From: Xestospongia muta
Taxonomy: Eukaryota > Porifera > Demospongiae > Haplosclerida > Petrosiidae
DNA: 64,000 nucleotides
Direction of reading: 5' to 3'
Assembly: GCA_963693285.1 (NCBI GenBank)
Contig: OY848922.1
Coordinates: forward strand, 2,530,923-2,594,922
A program made the position numbers and the translations under genes. Below are positions 1 through 12,253 of the stretch, in pieces. The first letter of the stretch is position 1. The number at the start of each line of letters is the position of its first letter. The notes beneath the pieces were generated by a model that saw only the letters and a list, made by a program, of their open reading frames with translations, was not told where the DNA came from and searched no databases.

Positions 1-640
1 TTAAGGCCTAGGAATATAACTAATTAAATCATTACTAATGTTTTATTATATCTATAACCATATCATCTAAGTCTAAAGACCAATAATCGCAAAACACATG
101 TGTTCTCAATATTTTAACTAATGTCTCCCTATTGTGTCCCTCCAGAGCAAAGTCACTAATGCATTCTCCACTGTATGTTTTTATCAGATTAAGCTATTTA
201 CCAGTCATATAAAATAATATTTTCAACTTATTATTTTATTACCTCTAAAGCATTCACAATAGTTTTAATGAACTCTTACATGTGAAAATAAAGAATACTG
301 TTAGATGGCATGATATAAGAGCAATGATCAGCCGACAAAACGTCATTCATTTGTTAATCTATAACCCCATTTATTTATATGTACGCATATTGGTGTGTGC
401 CCTTTATCTCCTAGTTCATCCAGGACTTGAAATCACTTTCAAAAACAAATATTCATCATAGTCATCCTGAACAAAACAACGCATCATTATAGACTTTACC
501 TATGCTATAAAAATTATTTTACAGTTCTTTGCATTGAGTGAAACCATGTGTTGAATTAGAATTATCATATTTCCTCGAGTATATAGTCACCACCCCTGAA
601 TAGTAGCCCTCCCCTTTCTCAGTATGTATGGCATGTATAT
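1..640. repeat. Duplicated 3' flank, left copy
   Basis: This stretch closely matches about 6166-6780, starting in both places with the word TTAAGGCCTAGGAATATAA and following base for base with small indels. It is non-coding flank downstream of the Ig receptor genes. It shows that the duplicated unit includes flanking DNA as well as the receptor gene. No gene is seen in it. Confidence 0.85.
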
Positions 641-679
641 TGGAAATATAATATTAAAAAGTAGGATACATACAAAAAA

Positions 680-1015
680 TATAATTAAATAATGCTTTAA
701 ATTGAGGACAACTAGTCTACAACTGACATTAATATTTTACTTATCCTTTGTATCTAGAAAATTCTTTAAATTTCAAAGTGAACATTACAGAGAGATAGAG
801 AAGCTTTTAATGTATAATTAATATCAATGCTGCAAGCAAACTTGTAACATGCAAAATACGTATTAGTTAATTAATGTGGTAATCAATTAATAAGACATGC
901 TAAACTGATTATAATATATTACTTACTTACAATCAGAGTTGCTATTCACACCATGTTGATAAATATGAAAATTCTGTAGTTGAAGCAGTAAAGGTATCTT
1001 GAACACTTACGTACA
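680..1015 (-). pseudogene. Fragment of a third Ig receptor gene copy
   Basis: The sequence aligns with the intron and 3' end of the second Ig exon of the intact gene at 7820-10672 (compare about 8325-8690), but only the exon tail remains and it is degraded. It lies immediately 3' of the intact gene at 1353-3691. The rest of this copy is missing, so it is a decayed third member of the tandem array, or the join of an unequal duplication. From about 1020 to 1350 I see no recognisable coding sequence, only short ORFs without support. Confidence 0.6.
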
Positions 1016-1352
1016 GCGAACTCTTGTAATTGTTGAGCCAATTTTATTAGCTATAATAGTCTGAGAGTATTAAAAGATAAAAATTTTACCATTTTCTATC
1101 ATTGTTGCTGCTTTACAAATATGTTTGTTTTTAAGAATGGTATTTGCTGTTGATCTTGTTGTTGGAAGAGGTAGAGTTATTGCTGGAAGTGTATTGCAGT
1201 CAATTATTGAAGATATTCTTGGTCAAAAAGTGAACATTTTCTATTGTGCTGTATTTGGAGATATACCTACTTCCATGACAATTGATTAAAAATTGTTATT
1301 AATAATAATTATTATAGACACACACACATAAAATACACAATTCAAAGGAAAA

Positions 1353-3691
1353 TTAAACACTTTTCAATTCTGACATTCCTTTTCTCGATAACTCAATCCC
1401 ATCCCCAGTATGTGGATTGACAGTTTCATCATCACCTCCTTTCGTTTTGTTATTACTATTTAACCTAAAAGAACCTATACATTTTTGCCTCATAATGAAT
1501 AAAACAACAGCAACAGTAACAGCAATTATTACTAGAGGTATAAAAATTCCAATGGCTGAACCAACAATGACAGATACATTTGCTAAAAAAAATCAAACAA
1601 TTAATAATAGTTATCTTGATCATATAATTAACTCACAATTAGGTATATCCGTAGCAGTAGGTGTAAGATTACTAATTGACTCTGTCACTGATGTTGAGTC
1701 AGTTAAGACAGACAGACTTGAAGATGTGGTAGATGGACTAACATTAGAAGACATCGTATACATCGAATCACCTAAGTAATTTAAGTATCATTTATATCAT
1801 GTACTTGCAATATACACTACATTTCACAAAAAATAGTCATTGAAATAATTAGTATTTGATATTCATTGCATGTATAACACTTCATAAGTCATGTGGATGT
1901 TTACCATCATGTGATATATCATTTGACATACTTGGCTCTGTTGATGACACCATAGTGGTAGTTGGTTGAACTAAAAAGGGTTAAAAATCAAATAAATAAT
2001 TATAAAAAAGATATGCATACAGTGAAAACACCTCATAAAGAACACTTTGGATTAAGGAAAACCTATAGTATAATTCGTATTAATATTGTACTTGTCCCCT
2101 GTATTGAGGACACTTGTTAAGGTCCCAAAATGTCTATATATGTATATACATAGAGAGGCTTTAACTTATAATTAATGCTGCAAACAAATTGTACATGTTA
2201 AACATAATTATAATATTGCCATACAATTACAATTATGGTATCATGTCTACAAATAAATTAACTAATTAAGACTATATTTTAGTGCATGTCAATCCCATTA
2301 TAATACATTTCTTACTTGAAAATATAGTCAGAGTTGCTATTTTAGTCCATGTTGATGAAAATGAAAAGGTTACTGTAGTTGAAGTTGAAGTAGTAAAGGT
2401 AGCTAGAACATTTAGAGTATAGTCACCTTCATCAGAATTACTAACATTACTTAAAATAACCTCAAATGATTCAATGTATGAGGTTTCTTGTCTTAAACTC
2501 AGTCTATTATTGTTGTGTGAAGTACAAGATGCAATATTGTTTTTAGTTGGAGTAGAAATAGTGGAAGTGCACAGAAACTCTACATCAGCGCCTTTTATAA
2601 TTTGAATACGAGACACAGGCAAAACAGCCTCAGTACTACCAGTCATGTTATAGCCTATGCTAACATTGAATGTAGTATTACTGCCTACAGTGGTCTTTTC
2701 AATGTAGAAATTGGGAACAGGAAGGGCTAAAGAGAAAGAAAAATGTTTAATTTCTAACTATCTACAATGATTCGGAAAAGAAAGGACAGAAAGAAGAGAT
2801 AGATCAAGAAAGAAGAAAGAAAAAAGGGAAGGTTATATACCTAGGGTTATTAGACATAGAGTATTATCTCCTGTTACCCTTTGGTTTGAATTTATATCAA
2901 AAGTACAGGAATATGAGCCTTCATCAGAAAATCCTACATTCATTATTTGATAAATTGAATCATTGTGATTTAACATTTCTATGGTGTTGTTTGGTCTTTT
3001 TAATTTCCATTTATAGCTGTAATTTTCTACATGTTCATTAGTATAACATTGTAAGTTTGCCATACGATTATTATTGGCAATATAATAATGTGTGATATCT
3101 ATAGTATGAAAAGATGTAAAATTTATATACAAAATACATGAATGGATCAACAATGAAATAAAATAGATACACAGTAAACAGGAATTTAAAAATGACAGGT
3201 GTAATTGAATGAATTGGCTATAGAGATACATGTGTAATAATTATTTCTTTTCAATTACATATTATGATGACAATTCCTTACTAATAGCCAGTACTTTCCC
3301 AAAACATATAAAATAGGACAGTTAGTAATTATACTTATAGAATAAACAGTTGTGGCTTAAAAATCCCCTTACTTGGCTTTATCAATTCAACATGACATAT
3401 CATAGTGACATTATATAAGTCTTTTTGTAAAAATAGACCTTCTTATTTCAGTATAAAATCTAAATGTGAACACTTTATTTTATTTGACAAAGCAACTCTT
3501 AGTTTATGACTTCACTAGAACTATCTAACTCATTTAATAAAATAAAGAACTATCTTCACTATTTCACTATATAATCATAACATTCATATAATGGACTTAC
3601 TATCTGGCTCACAATACTCTACATGAAATGTTCCACAATGAACACATGTCATTAACACAGTGAATAAATAAATACAGCTGATTTTGTTCAT
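1353..3691 (-). CDS. Ig-domain single-pass membrane receptor A (396 aa)
   Basis: Six exons: 3601-3691, 2841-3098, 2316-2726, 1905-1970, 1637-1771 and 1353-1582. All junctions keep phase 1 and sum to 1191 nt. Exon 1 is a signal peptide (MNKISCIYLFTVLMTCVHC). Exon 2 is an Ig-like domain with the Cys, the Trp in YKWKLKRP, and the DEGSYSC ending. Exon 3 is a second Ig-like domain ending in SDEGDYTL but without an obvious canonical disulfide pair. Exons 4-5 are a Ser/Thr-rich stalk. Exon 6 gives a transmembrane helix (about residues 325-350), then a basic stop-transfer and a tail of about 45 residues without tyrosine. The probable role is surface recognition or adhesion; no ligand can be inferred. 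It is a tandem paralogue of the gene at 7820-10672, with a closely similar ectodomain but a different stalk and tail. Confidence 0.75.
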
Positions 3692-5080
3692 ATCTACATA
3701 ACAAATATAAAAAAATTAAAATAAAATCGAACAATTTTGCGTACATTATATACACAAACTCAAGTTATGTTTTCATAAAAAATTTTAGAGACATTTCAGA
3801 TGTTATGCCATCATACTACATACAGATGCTATATTTCTAGTATATGTATTGGAAGTAATGTTAGCAAAATTAAAAACAAACATCTGTCATTATATTATTC
3901 TGTCTCATCAATGAAAAATTACTTCAATAGATTGAGTAGACAACAGAAAACTACCATATGCTGATATTCATGCATTGTTACTATATTAGGTAAAGGGCAT
4001 GACCAAAGAGGAAGATGTATCACATTTGGTCATGAGGTTAAAGTATGTCATTGGGAGTGAATGTATTACATACTTATTCAAGGTTAGTACTATTATCATA
4101 ACTAAACAACATTTCCTTAATTCTTATCTAGCCAAAAATTTAATTTATAGAATGACAAAAAGATCCCATGTGTATTCCTACACTTGTAAACATAGGAAAT
4201 CCAATTGTTAACTGTTACAGCTAAAATTATTACAAAAACAATGTCTAGACAATCAATTTAGTCATGATACATGATTGTTATATTATATGACCATACTATA
4301 TAAACAGATAACTACACTCCATATTACATATTATTATGTACATATAGGCTAGTTAACAATGTTAACAAGTCAACTCTGATAAGATTAAGAAACCTTAAAA
4401 TGGTAGTAAACATTTCACAAAAACATATACTTTCAGGTAAAGTTTATATATGTACTACTATAAAAGCATCCAGTGTTAGTACAGTGACTCTGACACAGGA
4501 ATAACTACAGGAATGTTATGTACCATTAGAGTTTTCAAAACTATCCTGAACACCAAAGGTAATCTATTATTGATAGAAGTCTAATAAAACAAGTAGAGAG
4601 AATATAAAATATGATTAGTCCAAGAGGTCATCCACACAGATTTGAATTACCAAGAGGTCAAATGTACAATACGCATTCATCTCTTATCACTAAAATAATC
4701 ATTAATATTAACCACAAACAATGGCATGTATGTTACTATTGTTACACGTAATATATAAACACACACTGCAAGAAAGAGAACATAAATCTACTCATACAAT
4801 CACAAGGCAAACAAATAGAAACCCATTACTTTATGGAGCTTACCTTGTAGCACTATTTTCAGTTAAAACACACTATCGAGAGTCATCACATACCTAGCCG
4901 CGCCCCCCGGTTGACACGCCCACTTGTTTTCATTACAAATAATTACTATAGTATAGCACTCAATAACACAGGCTAATAACTACAAATACAAATATATAAG
5001 TTAAAGAATAAATAAATAACATGAGCGGGTATAAAAATAAATATTATATATAAATACATAATGAACAAAAATTGAATTAC
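3692..5080. other. Upstream flank of receptor A, no gene seen
   Basis: This region is non-coding as far as can be read. The part near 3985-4060 resembles 11225-11300 upstream of receptor B, so the duplicated unit extends upstream of the start codon. A short GC-rich patch near 4895-4920 stands out from the A+T-rich surroundings and is unexplained. The small ORF at 3999-4211 lies in this repeated flank and has no domain. Confidence 0.5.
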
Positions 5081-5084
5081 TGTG

Positions 5085-5775
5085 AATGGTGAAGGTAATG
5101 CTTTAGTTTTTAACATTGATTTATGAGATGATAATGAACTACATGATTTAATCTCACATGGCAGAGATTTCTACAGGCAAAGATGATTGAATTATTGATT
5201 GGAGAGCAGCAGTAGATTGAATAAAGAAACTGAGAGGTTGTTAGGGTGGTAATGCCTTAATGATCTCAAAGGAGGAGGCTGAGGTGCATGTGAGATGATA
5301 CCATCTGGACTCTCATTAATTTAAGGAGAAGAAAATCTTAGGAATAGCTCTATGGGTAGAAAGGGAATGATATTGAAAAGATGAAGATTTCTGTCATAGT
5401 TAGATTGTCATTAGAGCTGATTTTAGAACAAATCTCTGAATATTTTCAAGATTTTCAATATCAGATTTTATGTGAGGGTCCAAAAGAGATGAACAGTAGA
5501 ACAAATGAGGGAAAACAATAGAAGAGTACAGTTTCATTGATGAGGATGAAGAGGAGAATTAGTAGAAGTTACAAAAAATGTAACCAAGAGACTTGAAACA
5601 CACAGATGTAATGTGAGAAGACCAAGAGAGATTACTAGAGATGACAATTCCTAGATATTTATAAGAGTAGACACATTCACTCACAGAGGAATTCAGGAAA
5701 AGAGAAGATAGAGAAGAAAGAAATGCTTAATGTTTTCTTGAGATAAGTATGTATTTGGTTTGTTATTAATAATAA
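5085..5775 (-). mobile_element. Degraded LINE reverse transcriptase 3' remnant
   Basis: Read on the minus strand, the segment around 5590-5690 gives YSYKYLGIVISSNLSWSSHI, the YxYLG..I......W..HI block typical of the end of non-LTR retrotransposon reverse transcriptases (CR1, L2, Jockey types). Further along come KLYSSIVFPHLFYC, an HIKSDIENLENIQRFVLK-like block and a basic HYHPNN-like ending, in the order these elements use. Stops and frame changes interrupt it, so it is a dead 3' fragment. It lies between the two Ig receptor genes and may have taken part in their duplication. The ORF at 5677-5952 is a wrong-frame reading of its upstream part. Confidence 0.75.
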
Positions 5776-6069
5776 TAATATTATTATTATTAGCAGATAA
5801 TTCAAGGAGTCTTGAGGGATCAGCTTGGATGTCTTTTGACATGCAGTTACCAAGAAGTGTATATGTACATGTGGAATGAAATCAGTATTTTTACTACATT
5901 TATTAAATGATGTCTTATTGTTCTGATGGTAGTTGTAATGATCATGTGGCACAATTTACTGCTGTTTTATAGACAATGCTAAATTTTCCATTAAAAGACC
6001 AATTATTACATGAAGTATATAATAATATATATATAATTCATAATTCATGTACCCAATTCTTTTCTTCAG

Positions 6070-6133
6070 GGCACTGTATATTATGTATCTGCTATGGCAA
6101 ATGATATTGGACCTGCAACTATTACTTGCCAAG
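6070..6133 (+). other. Orphan exon-like segment (possible Ig/FN3 strand)
   Basis: A 64-base open segment has a good acceptor before it (TTTCTTCAG) and GTATTA after it. It reads GTVYYVSAMANDIGPATITC, reminiscent of the end of an Ig or fibronectin III domain. No partner exons were recognised on this strand. It may be a fossil exon or chance. Confidence 0.25.
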
Positions 6134-6165
6134 GTATTATATAGAATTGAAATTGTAGTGCCTAT

Positions 6166-6780
6166 TAAGGCCTAGGAATATAATGTTTTATTATATCTAT
6201 AACCATATCATCTAAGTCTAAAGACCAATAATCACAAAACACATGTGTTCTCAATATTTTAACTAATGTCTCCCTATCGTGTCCCTCCAGAGCAAAGTCA
6301 CTAATGCATTCTCCACTGTATGTTTTTATCAGATTAAACTATTCACCAGTCATATAAAATAACATTTTCAACTTATTATTTTATTACCTCTAAAGCATTC
6401 ACACTAGTTTTAATGAACTCCTACATGTGAAAATAAAGAATACTGTTAGATGGCATGATATAAGAGCAATGATCAGCCGACAAAACGTCATTCATTTGTT
6501 AATCTATAAACCAATTTATGCATTGGTATGTGTCCTTTATCTCTTAGTTCATCCAGGACTTGAAATTACTTTCAGAAACAAATATTCATCATAGTCATCC
6601 TGAACAAAAACAATGTATCATTATAGACTTTACCTAGACTTTACCTATGCTATAAAAATTATTTCATAGTTCTTTGGATTGGGTGAAACTATGGGTTGAA
6701 TTAGAATTACCATATTTCCTCGAGTAGTCACCACTCTTGAATAGTATAGCTCTCCCCTTTCTCAGTATGTATGGCATGAA
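6166..6780. repeat. Duplicated 3' flank, right copy
   Basis: Second copy of the sequence at 1-640, with a few internal indels. It is followed (6780-7819) by flank that has no counterpart at the left edge and contains no recognisable gene, a CT-rich microsatellite near 7510-7535 and a small hairpin at 7227-7282. Confidence 0.85.
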
Positions 6781-7226
6781 AATTTTTGCCACCCTTGAAA
6801 TGACACTGCACAGTGAAAGTGTCTACTCCTCATTTTACAATCTGAAATGGACTTTCACATGCTATTTACACTGAACATAGGCATTCTATTATAGCAGTAG
6901 CTTTTATTAGTCAGAAAATAGTTGAAATTTGAGAAATATCTTTAAGAACCAAGCAAACAACAAAGTATTAATAATAAAGCAGCAACCCTTTCATTTGACA
7001 TAAATGATTACCTCTTTTGCTTGGAGTCACTGTCTAAGCTTTAACTATCTCATCCTAGCTGATATACAGAGTTCTAAAGCTACAGTTTATTACAAAGGTT
7101 CAGAATCATATATTTAAAAACCATGCTCAACTGAACTACATACTGTGTATAGTGCATGTTATGTTTAATGAAGAATGGCAGTCACAATTAAATAAACCTT
7201 TAGCCCTCCTCTGAATCAGGAGATAA

Positions 7227-7282
7227 ATTAGTATTATATAAACAGGTATAATTGCAATTGTAGCTGTTTATATAATACTAAT
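7227..7282. repeat. Perfect hairpin with 19-bp arms
   Basis: The arm at 7227-7245 (ATTAGTATTATATAAACAG) is the exact reverse complement of 7264-7282, with an 18-base A+T-rich loop. It could be a tiny foldback element or a structured 3' sequence. No target-site duplication was identified. Confidence 0.7.
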
Positions 7283-7819
7283 TACAATTAAGGCCATTGT
7301 TTTATGCTGGCCAATATAAACACAAAGTGAAAATGGACTATAGTGGCTGGGTTATCGTGCCTAAAGGACTCCTAAGTATAGATTATGAACTCTTTGTGAG
7401 GGGAAATTAACAGCGGATGTACTTCAATTTATTCTTTTTTTGCTCAATTAAGGTACCATAACATATGAATCAACTTTTAACTCAATTATTTCTAACTATA
7501 CATCCTTTTACTCTCTCTCTCTCTATTTCTCTCTTTATCATTTTAGCAATGGAATTCAGTAAATTGTCATACATATACCTCAATAAAATCCTTATTTTAA
7601 AATTAAAAGTACTTTATAATTAATTATTAATTAAAGTTTATTTATAATTTCTTTGTCTAAATCGTTGCAAATACAATAATTATGCCCAGATAAGTCTAAT
7701 TGATTTTTGTAACTATTAAATCACTTGCTGGAGAGCCTATCTATGGGTGACCAAAAAATCAAAAATAAGATGGTTATAGACACACATGAAATGCATAAAT
7801 TGAACAAATTTCAAGGAAA

Positions 7820-10672
7820 TTAATTATACCAATTTTCTGAATTTCCTTGTAAAATTTCATTCCCAGAATACAAAGAAGTAACAGTATAATATGCATTGTC
7901 ATCTAGATTTGTTATTGCATTGTTATGAGAAACTTTATGTTGTTGTCTTTCAATAAAAAAACCAGCAACAATAACAATAACAACCAGTGATAGAATTAAG
8001 ATTGTGGTACCAATGACAGAAGCGACAATAATACGTGTAGTTGCTATAGAAATAGTTAATACTGTTATGTCAATCATGTGATTAACTTACAAAATAATGT
8101 ACTTGAAGGAGTAGAAGTGTTGGTTTGCAATATAACCTCTGATGTCAATGTTATGTAATTAGTTGTTGTAGTTGGACTAGTACTCAATGATGATGTCATG
8201 TAGTATTTACTGTCATGTGACATATCATGTGATATAACTGACTCTGTTGACAATACCATGCTGTTAGTTGGTTGAACTAAAGAGTTAAGAAATTGCAAAT
8301 ATATTATTACTTACAAAAAGTTAATTAAGTAAATACTTTAAATTGAGGACAACCAGTCTACAACTGATATTAATATTTTACTTATCCTTTGTATTTAGAA
8401 AATAATTCTTTAAATATTAATTTCAAAGTGAACATTACAGAGAGATATAGAAGCTTTTTATGTATAATTAATATCAGTGCTGCAAGAAAACTTGTAACAT
8501 GCAAAATACATATTAGTTAAAGTAATGAGTTAATCAATTAATTAATAAGACATGCTAAAGTGATTAGAATATATTCCTCACTTGAATATACAATAAGAGT
8601 TGCTATTGTATTCCATGTTGATGAATATGAAAAAGTTACTGTAGTTGAAGTTGAAGTAGTAAAGCTAGCTAGAACACTTAGAGTATATTTCCCTTCATCA
8701 GAATTACTAACATTACTTAAAATAACCTCAAGTGATTCAATGTATGAGGTTTCTTGTCTTAAACTCAGTCTATTATTGTTGGGTGAAGTACAAGATGCAA
8801 TATTGTCTTTAGTTGGAGTAGAAATAGTGGAAGTGCACAAAAACTCTACCACATTGTCTTTTATAATTTGAATACGAGACACAGGCAAAACAGCCTCAGT
8901 ACTACCAGTCATGATATAGCCTATGCTAATATTGAATGTAGTATTACTGCCTACAGTGGTCTTTTTAATGTAGAAATTGGGAGCAGGAAGGGCTAAAAAG
9001 AAAGAAAAAAGTTTAATTTCCAAACTATCTACACTGACTCAGAGATGAAAGAAAAGAGAGAAGGAGAGATATAGAGAAATGGAGGGTTGTACATAGGGTT
9101 ATTAGACATAGAGTATTGTCTCCTGGTACCCCTTGGTTTGTATTTGTATTAAAAGTACAGAAATATGAGCCTTCATCAGAAGTTCTTACATTTATTATTT
9201 CATAATTTGCATCATTGCCAGGTAACATTGATAGAGCAGAGTCTGGTCTTTTTAATTTCCACTTAAACCTGTGATTTATTACAGTTTCACTAGCATAAAA
9301 CTGAAAGTCTGCCATACAATTATCATTGGCAAATATAATAGTGTGTAATATCTAGTGTATACACTGAGTTTATTTCCTGAGAAGTACACATTTGTTATGA
9401 TAACAGTAATTTCCCAAAACACACAAAACAGGAGAGTTAGTAATTATACATGTAGAATAAATTAAAAACAGTTGTGGATTTAAAATTTCCCTTACTTGGC
9501 TTTATTACTTTAATATGAAATATATAGAGACATTCCATGTATAGCTCTTTTTGCAAAAACAGGCCCTCTCATCTCAGTCCAAAATCTAAACATTTACACT
9601 ATAATGCTTGTTTATTTTACTTGACAAAACAAATATTTATTTCTACACTGACTGGAGAAGAAAGGATGGAAAGGAAGGATATAAAGAAAGAGAAATAAAA
9701 AATGGAAGGTTGTATACCTAGGGTTATTAGACATAGAGTATTATCTCCTGATACCCCTTGGTTTGAATTTGTATCAAAAGTACAGGAATATGAGCCTTCA
9801 TCAGAAAATCCTACATTCATTATTTGATAACTTGAACGATTGTTATTTAACATTGTCATGGTGTTGCTTGGTCTTTTTAATTTCCATTTATAGCTGTGAT
9901 CTACTACAGTTGCACCACTAGTATCACATTGTAAGTTTGCCATATGATTATTATTGGCAATATAATAATGTGTGATATCTATAGCACAAAAAGATGTAAA
10001 ATTTATACAAAATACATGAATGGATCAACAATGAAATAAAATAGATACACAGTAAACAGGAATTTAAAAAATGACAGGAGTAATTGAATGAATTGACTAA
10101 GTGATAGAAGTGTAAATGTTATTTCTTTCCTGAGAATTATATATTATGATGACAATTCCTTATAAATAGCCAGTACTTTCCCAAAACACACAAACAAGAC
10201 AGTTAGTAATTATACTTATAGAATAAGCAATTGTGGATTAAATAATTTCTTTACTTGGCTTTATTCAACATGACATATCAGTGAAATTATATAAGTCTTT
10301 TTGTAAAAACAGACCTTCTTATTTCAGTATAAAATCTAAATGTGAACACTTTAATGCTGTTTTTTTTATTTGACAAAGCAACTCTTTGTTTATGACTTCA
10401 CTAGAACTATCTAACTCATTTAATAAAATAAAGAACTATCTTCATTATTTCACTTGGAGTCCTCTGACGGACAACACATGCTATAAGACAGTACTGAAAA
10501 GTCAATTTATTTTGATATTACGTCAACATTAATCAGGAAAGAAATAATACTATAATCATAACATTCATATAATGGACTTACTATCTGGCTCACAATACTC
10601 TACATGAAATGTTCCACAATGAACATATGTCATTAACACAGAGAATAAATAAACGCAGCTCCTTTTGTTCAT
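7820..10672 (-). CDS. Ig-domain single-pass membrane receptor B (390 aa)
   Basis: Five exons: 10582-10672, 9718-9978, 8582-8992, 8091-8276 and 7820-8043, summing in phase to 1173 nt. The signal peptide exon (MNKRSCVYLFSVLMTYVHC), first Ig exon (C..W..DEGSYSC) and second Ig exon closely match receptor A. The stalk is a single longer Ser/Thr-rich exon. The last exon encodes a transmembrane helix (VIGTTILILSLVVIVIV region, about residues 322-345) and a tail with four tyrosines, including DNAYYTV and SLYSGNEI. YYTV fits a YxxV SH2-docking pattern, but the residue two before the tyrosine is Asn, so it is not a canonical ITIM. An extra, damaged copy of the first Ig exon lies in the intron at 9094-9353 and is left out of this model. 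Signalling function is inference only. Confidence 0.75.
9094..9353 (-). pseudogene. Decayed duplicate of the first Ig exon in receptor B
   Basis: The segment aligns with the first Ig exon of receptor B (9718-9978). It has three independent lesions: an extra T near its 5' end shifts the frame and meets stops before the conserved part; the first canonical cysteine is Phe (FQF instead of LQC); and the donor context is changed from CTAG|GTATAC to CTATGTACA. The later part (FKWKLKRP..DEGSYFC) stays open. It may be a dying third Ig domain or a cassette no longer used. Confidence 0.65.
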
Positions 10673-12253
10673 ATCTACATAATAAATAAAAAAACTTTTA
10701 AAATAAAACTAAACAATCTTGCATAATTTATTATTATAATTATACACAAATATAATTTTGGTCTTTAAACAAGAATATATTTGTAAAAATCGTCCTAAGA
10801 TTATTTCGATGGTGATACTGCTACCGTAAGAGACTGTATTATTGCTAACCTTGAAGACTGGAAAGTTGGCAGAAACTATTGAGTTCCTTGAAGACGTCAG
10901 AAGTAGTCACGCCCAATTCAAAAACGGTAGCGGTAAAATTAATTATAATTATTATATTATATAATTATAATATAATATTAATATAATATTCACTGGTACG
11001 TTGCTATGTATTACTGTTAATCTAATTTCATTTGTACCTCTCGAAAGTAACAATACAACAAAATGATGAAACAAAATAGTTTGATCTCCTTCCATTATAC
11101 ATATCAAAGAACATATTCCCAATGTCATGGTCCCATCAGTATTAGTATGATAATTATTACTACTTCAGTAGAGCAGTAAACAACAGAAAATAACTATATG
11201 CTCATAGAGATAATTATATTTCTATATTATAGGAAAGCCATGACCAAAAAGCTAGGAAGGAAGAAACACCATATTCATTCATGAGGTCTGAATCTAATTG
11301 TATAATATGTATAATATGTTATTGGGAGTGCCATAGATTTGTCAAAACTTTTAGCTCCTAGATTGACAGCCAGGAAGATCCCGTGGCCACTCATGCAGAC
11401 TGATATGCTTGGGATTCCTGTACTCAAAATTAAACTAAAGGAAATTGAATTGTAAACTGGCACAACTACAGCTATTACAAAAACAATGTATAAAAATCAA
11501 ATTTAGTCACTTATAACATACAATGTAGTCATAAGTGAAGTTACCACTATACACTCTAATATATACCATATACAAACTATTATTTACACATAATGAGGTA
11601 ACAATGTTAACAAATAAATATTGATGTAGTAAAAATTACACAGATGTACAATACGACCTATTTATCTCTTATATACAAACATACATTGCAGAAAGGAAGA
11701 CAACAAAGATCTGCATACAATCACAAGGCCAAAAACAACAAGAAATAAAACTTACTAATTTATATGGAGATGAGCTGGTAGTACACTTTTCTGGTAAAAC
11801 TGATACAAGTATTATTACTGATGTTGACCTAGGAACCAACTTTGGCCAGCCATGACCACAATATATTTTTGTAGTCACACTCTTTCCTGCTAAGAACATT
11901 AGAGTATGTTCATGCACATGTAAATGTTGGCTGAGGACTAAGTTTGGTCAGCCAAGACTACAGCATATTTTTGTAGCCGTACTCTTTTCTAGAACATTGG
12001 AGTACATCATGATCTAAATGTTGTACTCAGTTGGCTCAGGAACTAAGTTTGCATGGCTATAGTTTATCTTAGTTTACAAACAAATGCACTAAGCATACAC
12101 TTGGTGACTTCTTCATACATTGACATTTGGGAGTTGACATACCGGTGGTAATTCAGATAAGTAAAACCTATCATCTATTAATAATTAAAGCCACGCCCTT
12201 AGACACAACCACTAATAATCTGTTCCGCCACAAAATTTCCATTTTATAACAAA
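10673..12253. other. Intergenic region between receptor B and TMEM115
   Basis: No gene is recognised. It holds an A+T-rich palindromic patch near 10938-10990, a flank shared with receptor A near 11225-11300, and a short tandem repeat at 11826-12052. Short ORFs at 11275-11463 and 11669-11917 have no domain and lie in repeated flank. Confidence 0.5.
11826..12052. repeat. Imperfect tandem repeat, about 100-bp unit
   Basis: Two diverged units and the start of a third share an AAGTTTGGTCAGCCAAGAC-like opening, a TATTTTTGTAG core and an AAATGTTG ending. It has no coding potential. It lies downstream of the TMEM115 stop codon. Confidence 0.6.

Noticed and set aside
1417..1779. Plus-strand ORF of 120 aa
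   Set aside because: It is the antisense of the stalk and transmembrane exons of receptor A on the minus strand.
8560..8871. Plus-strand ORF of 103 aa
   Set aside because: Antisense of the second Ig exon of receptor B.
11275..11463. Minus-strand ORF near a repeated flank
   Set aside because: No domain; the plus strand here gives only a stop-broken reading with no clear family.
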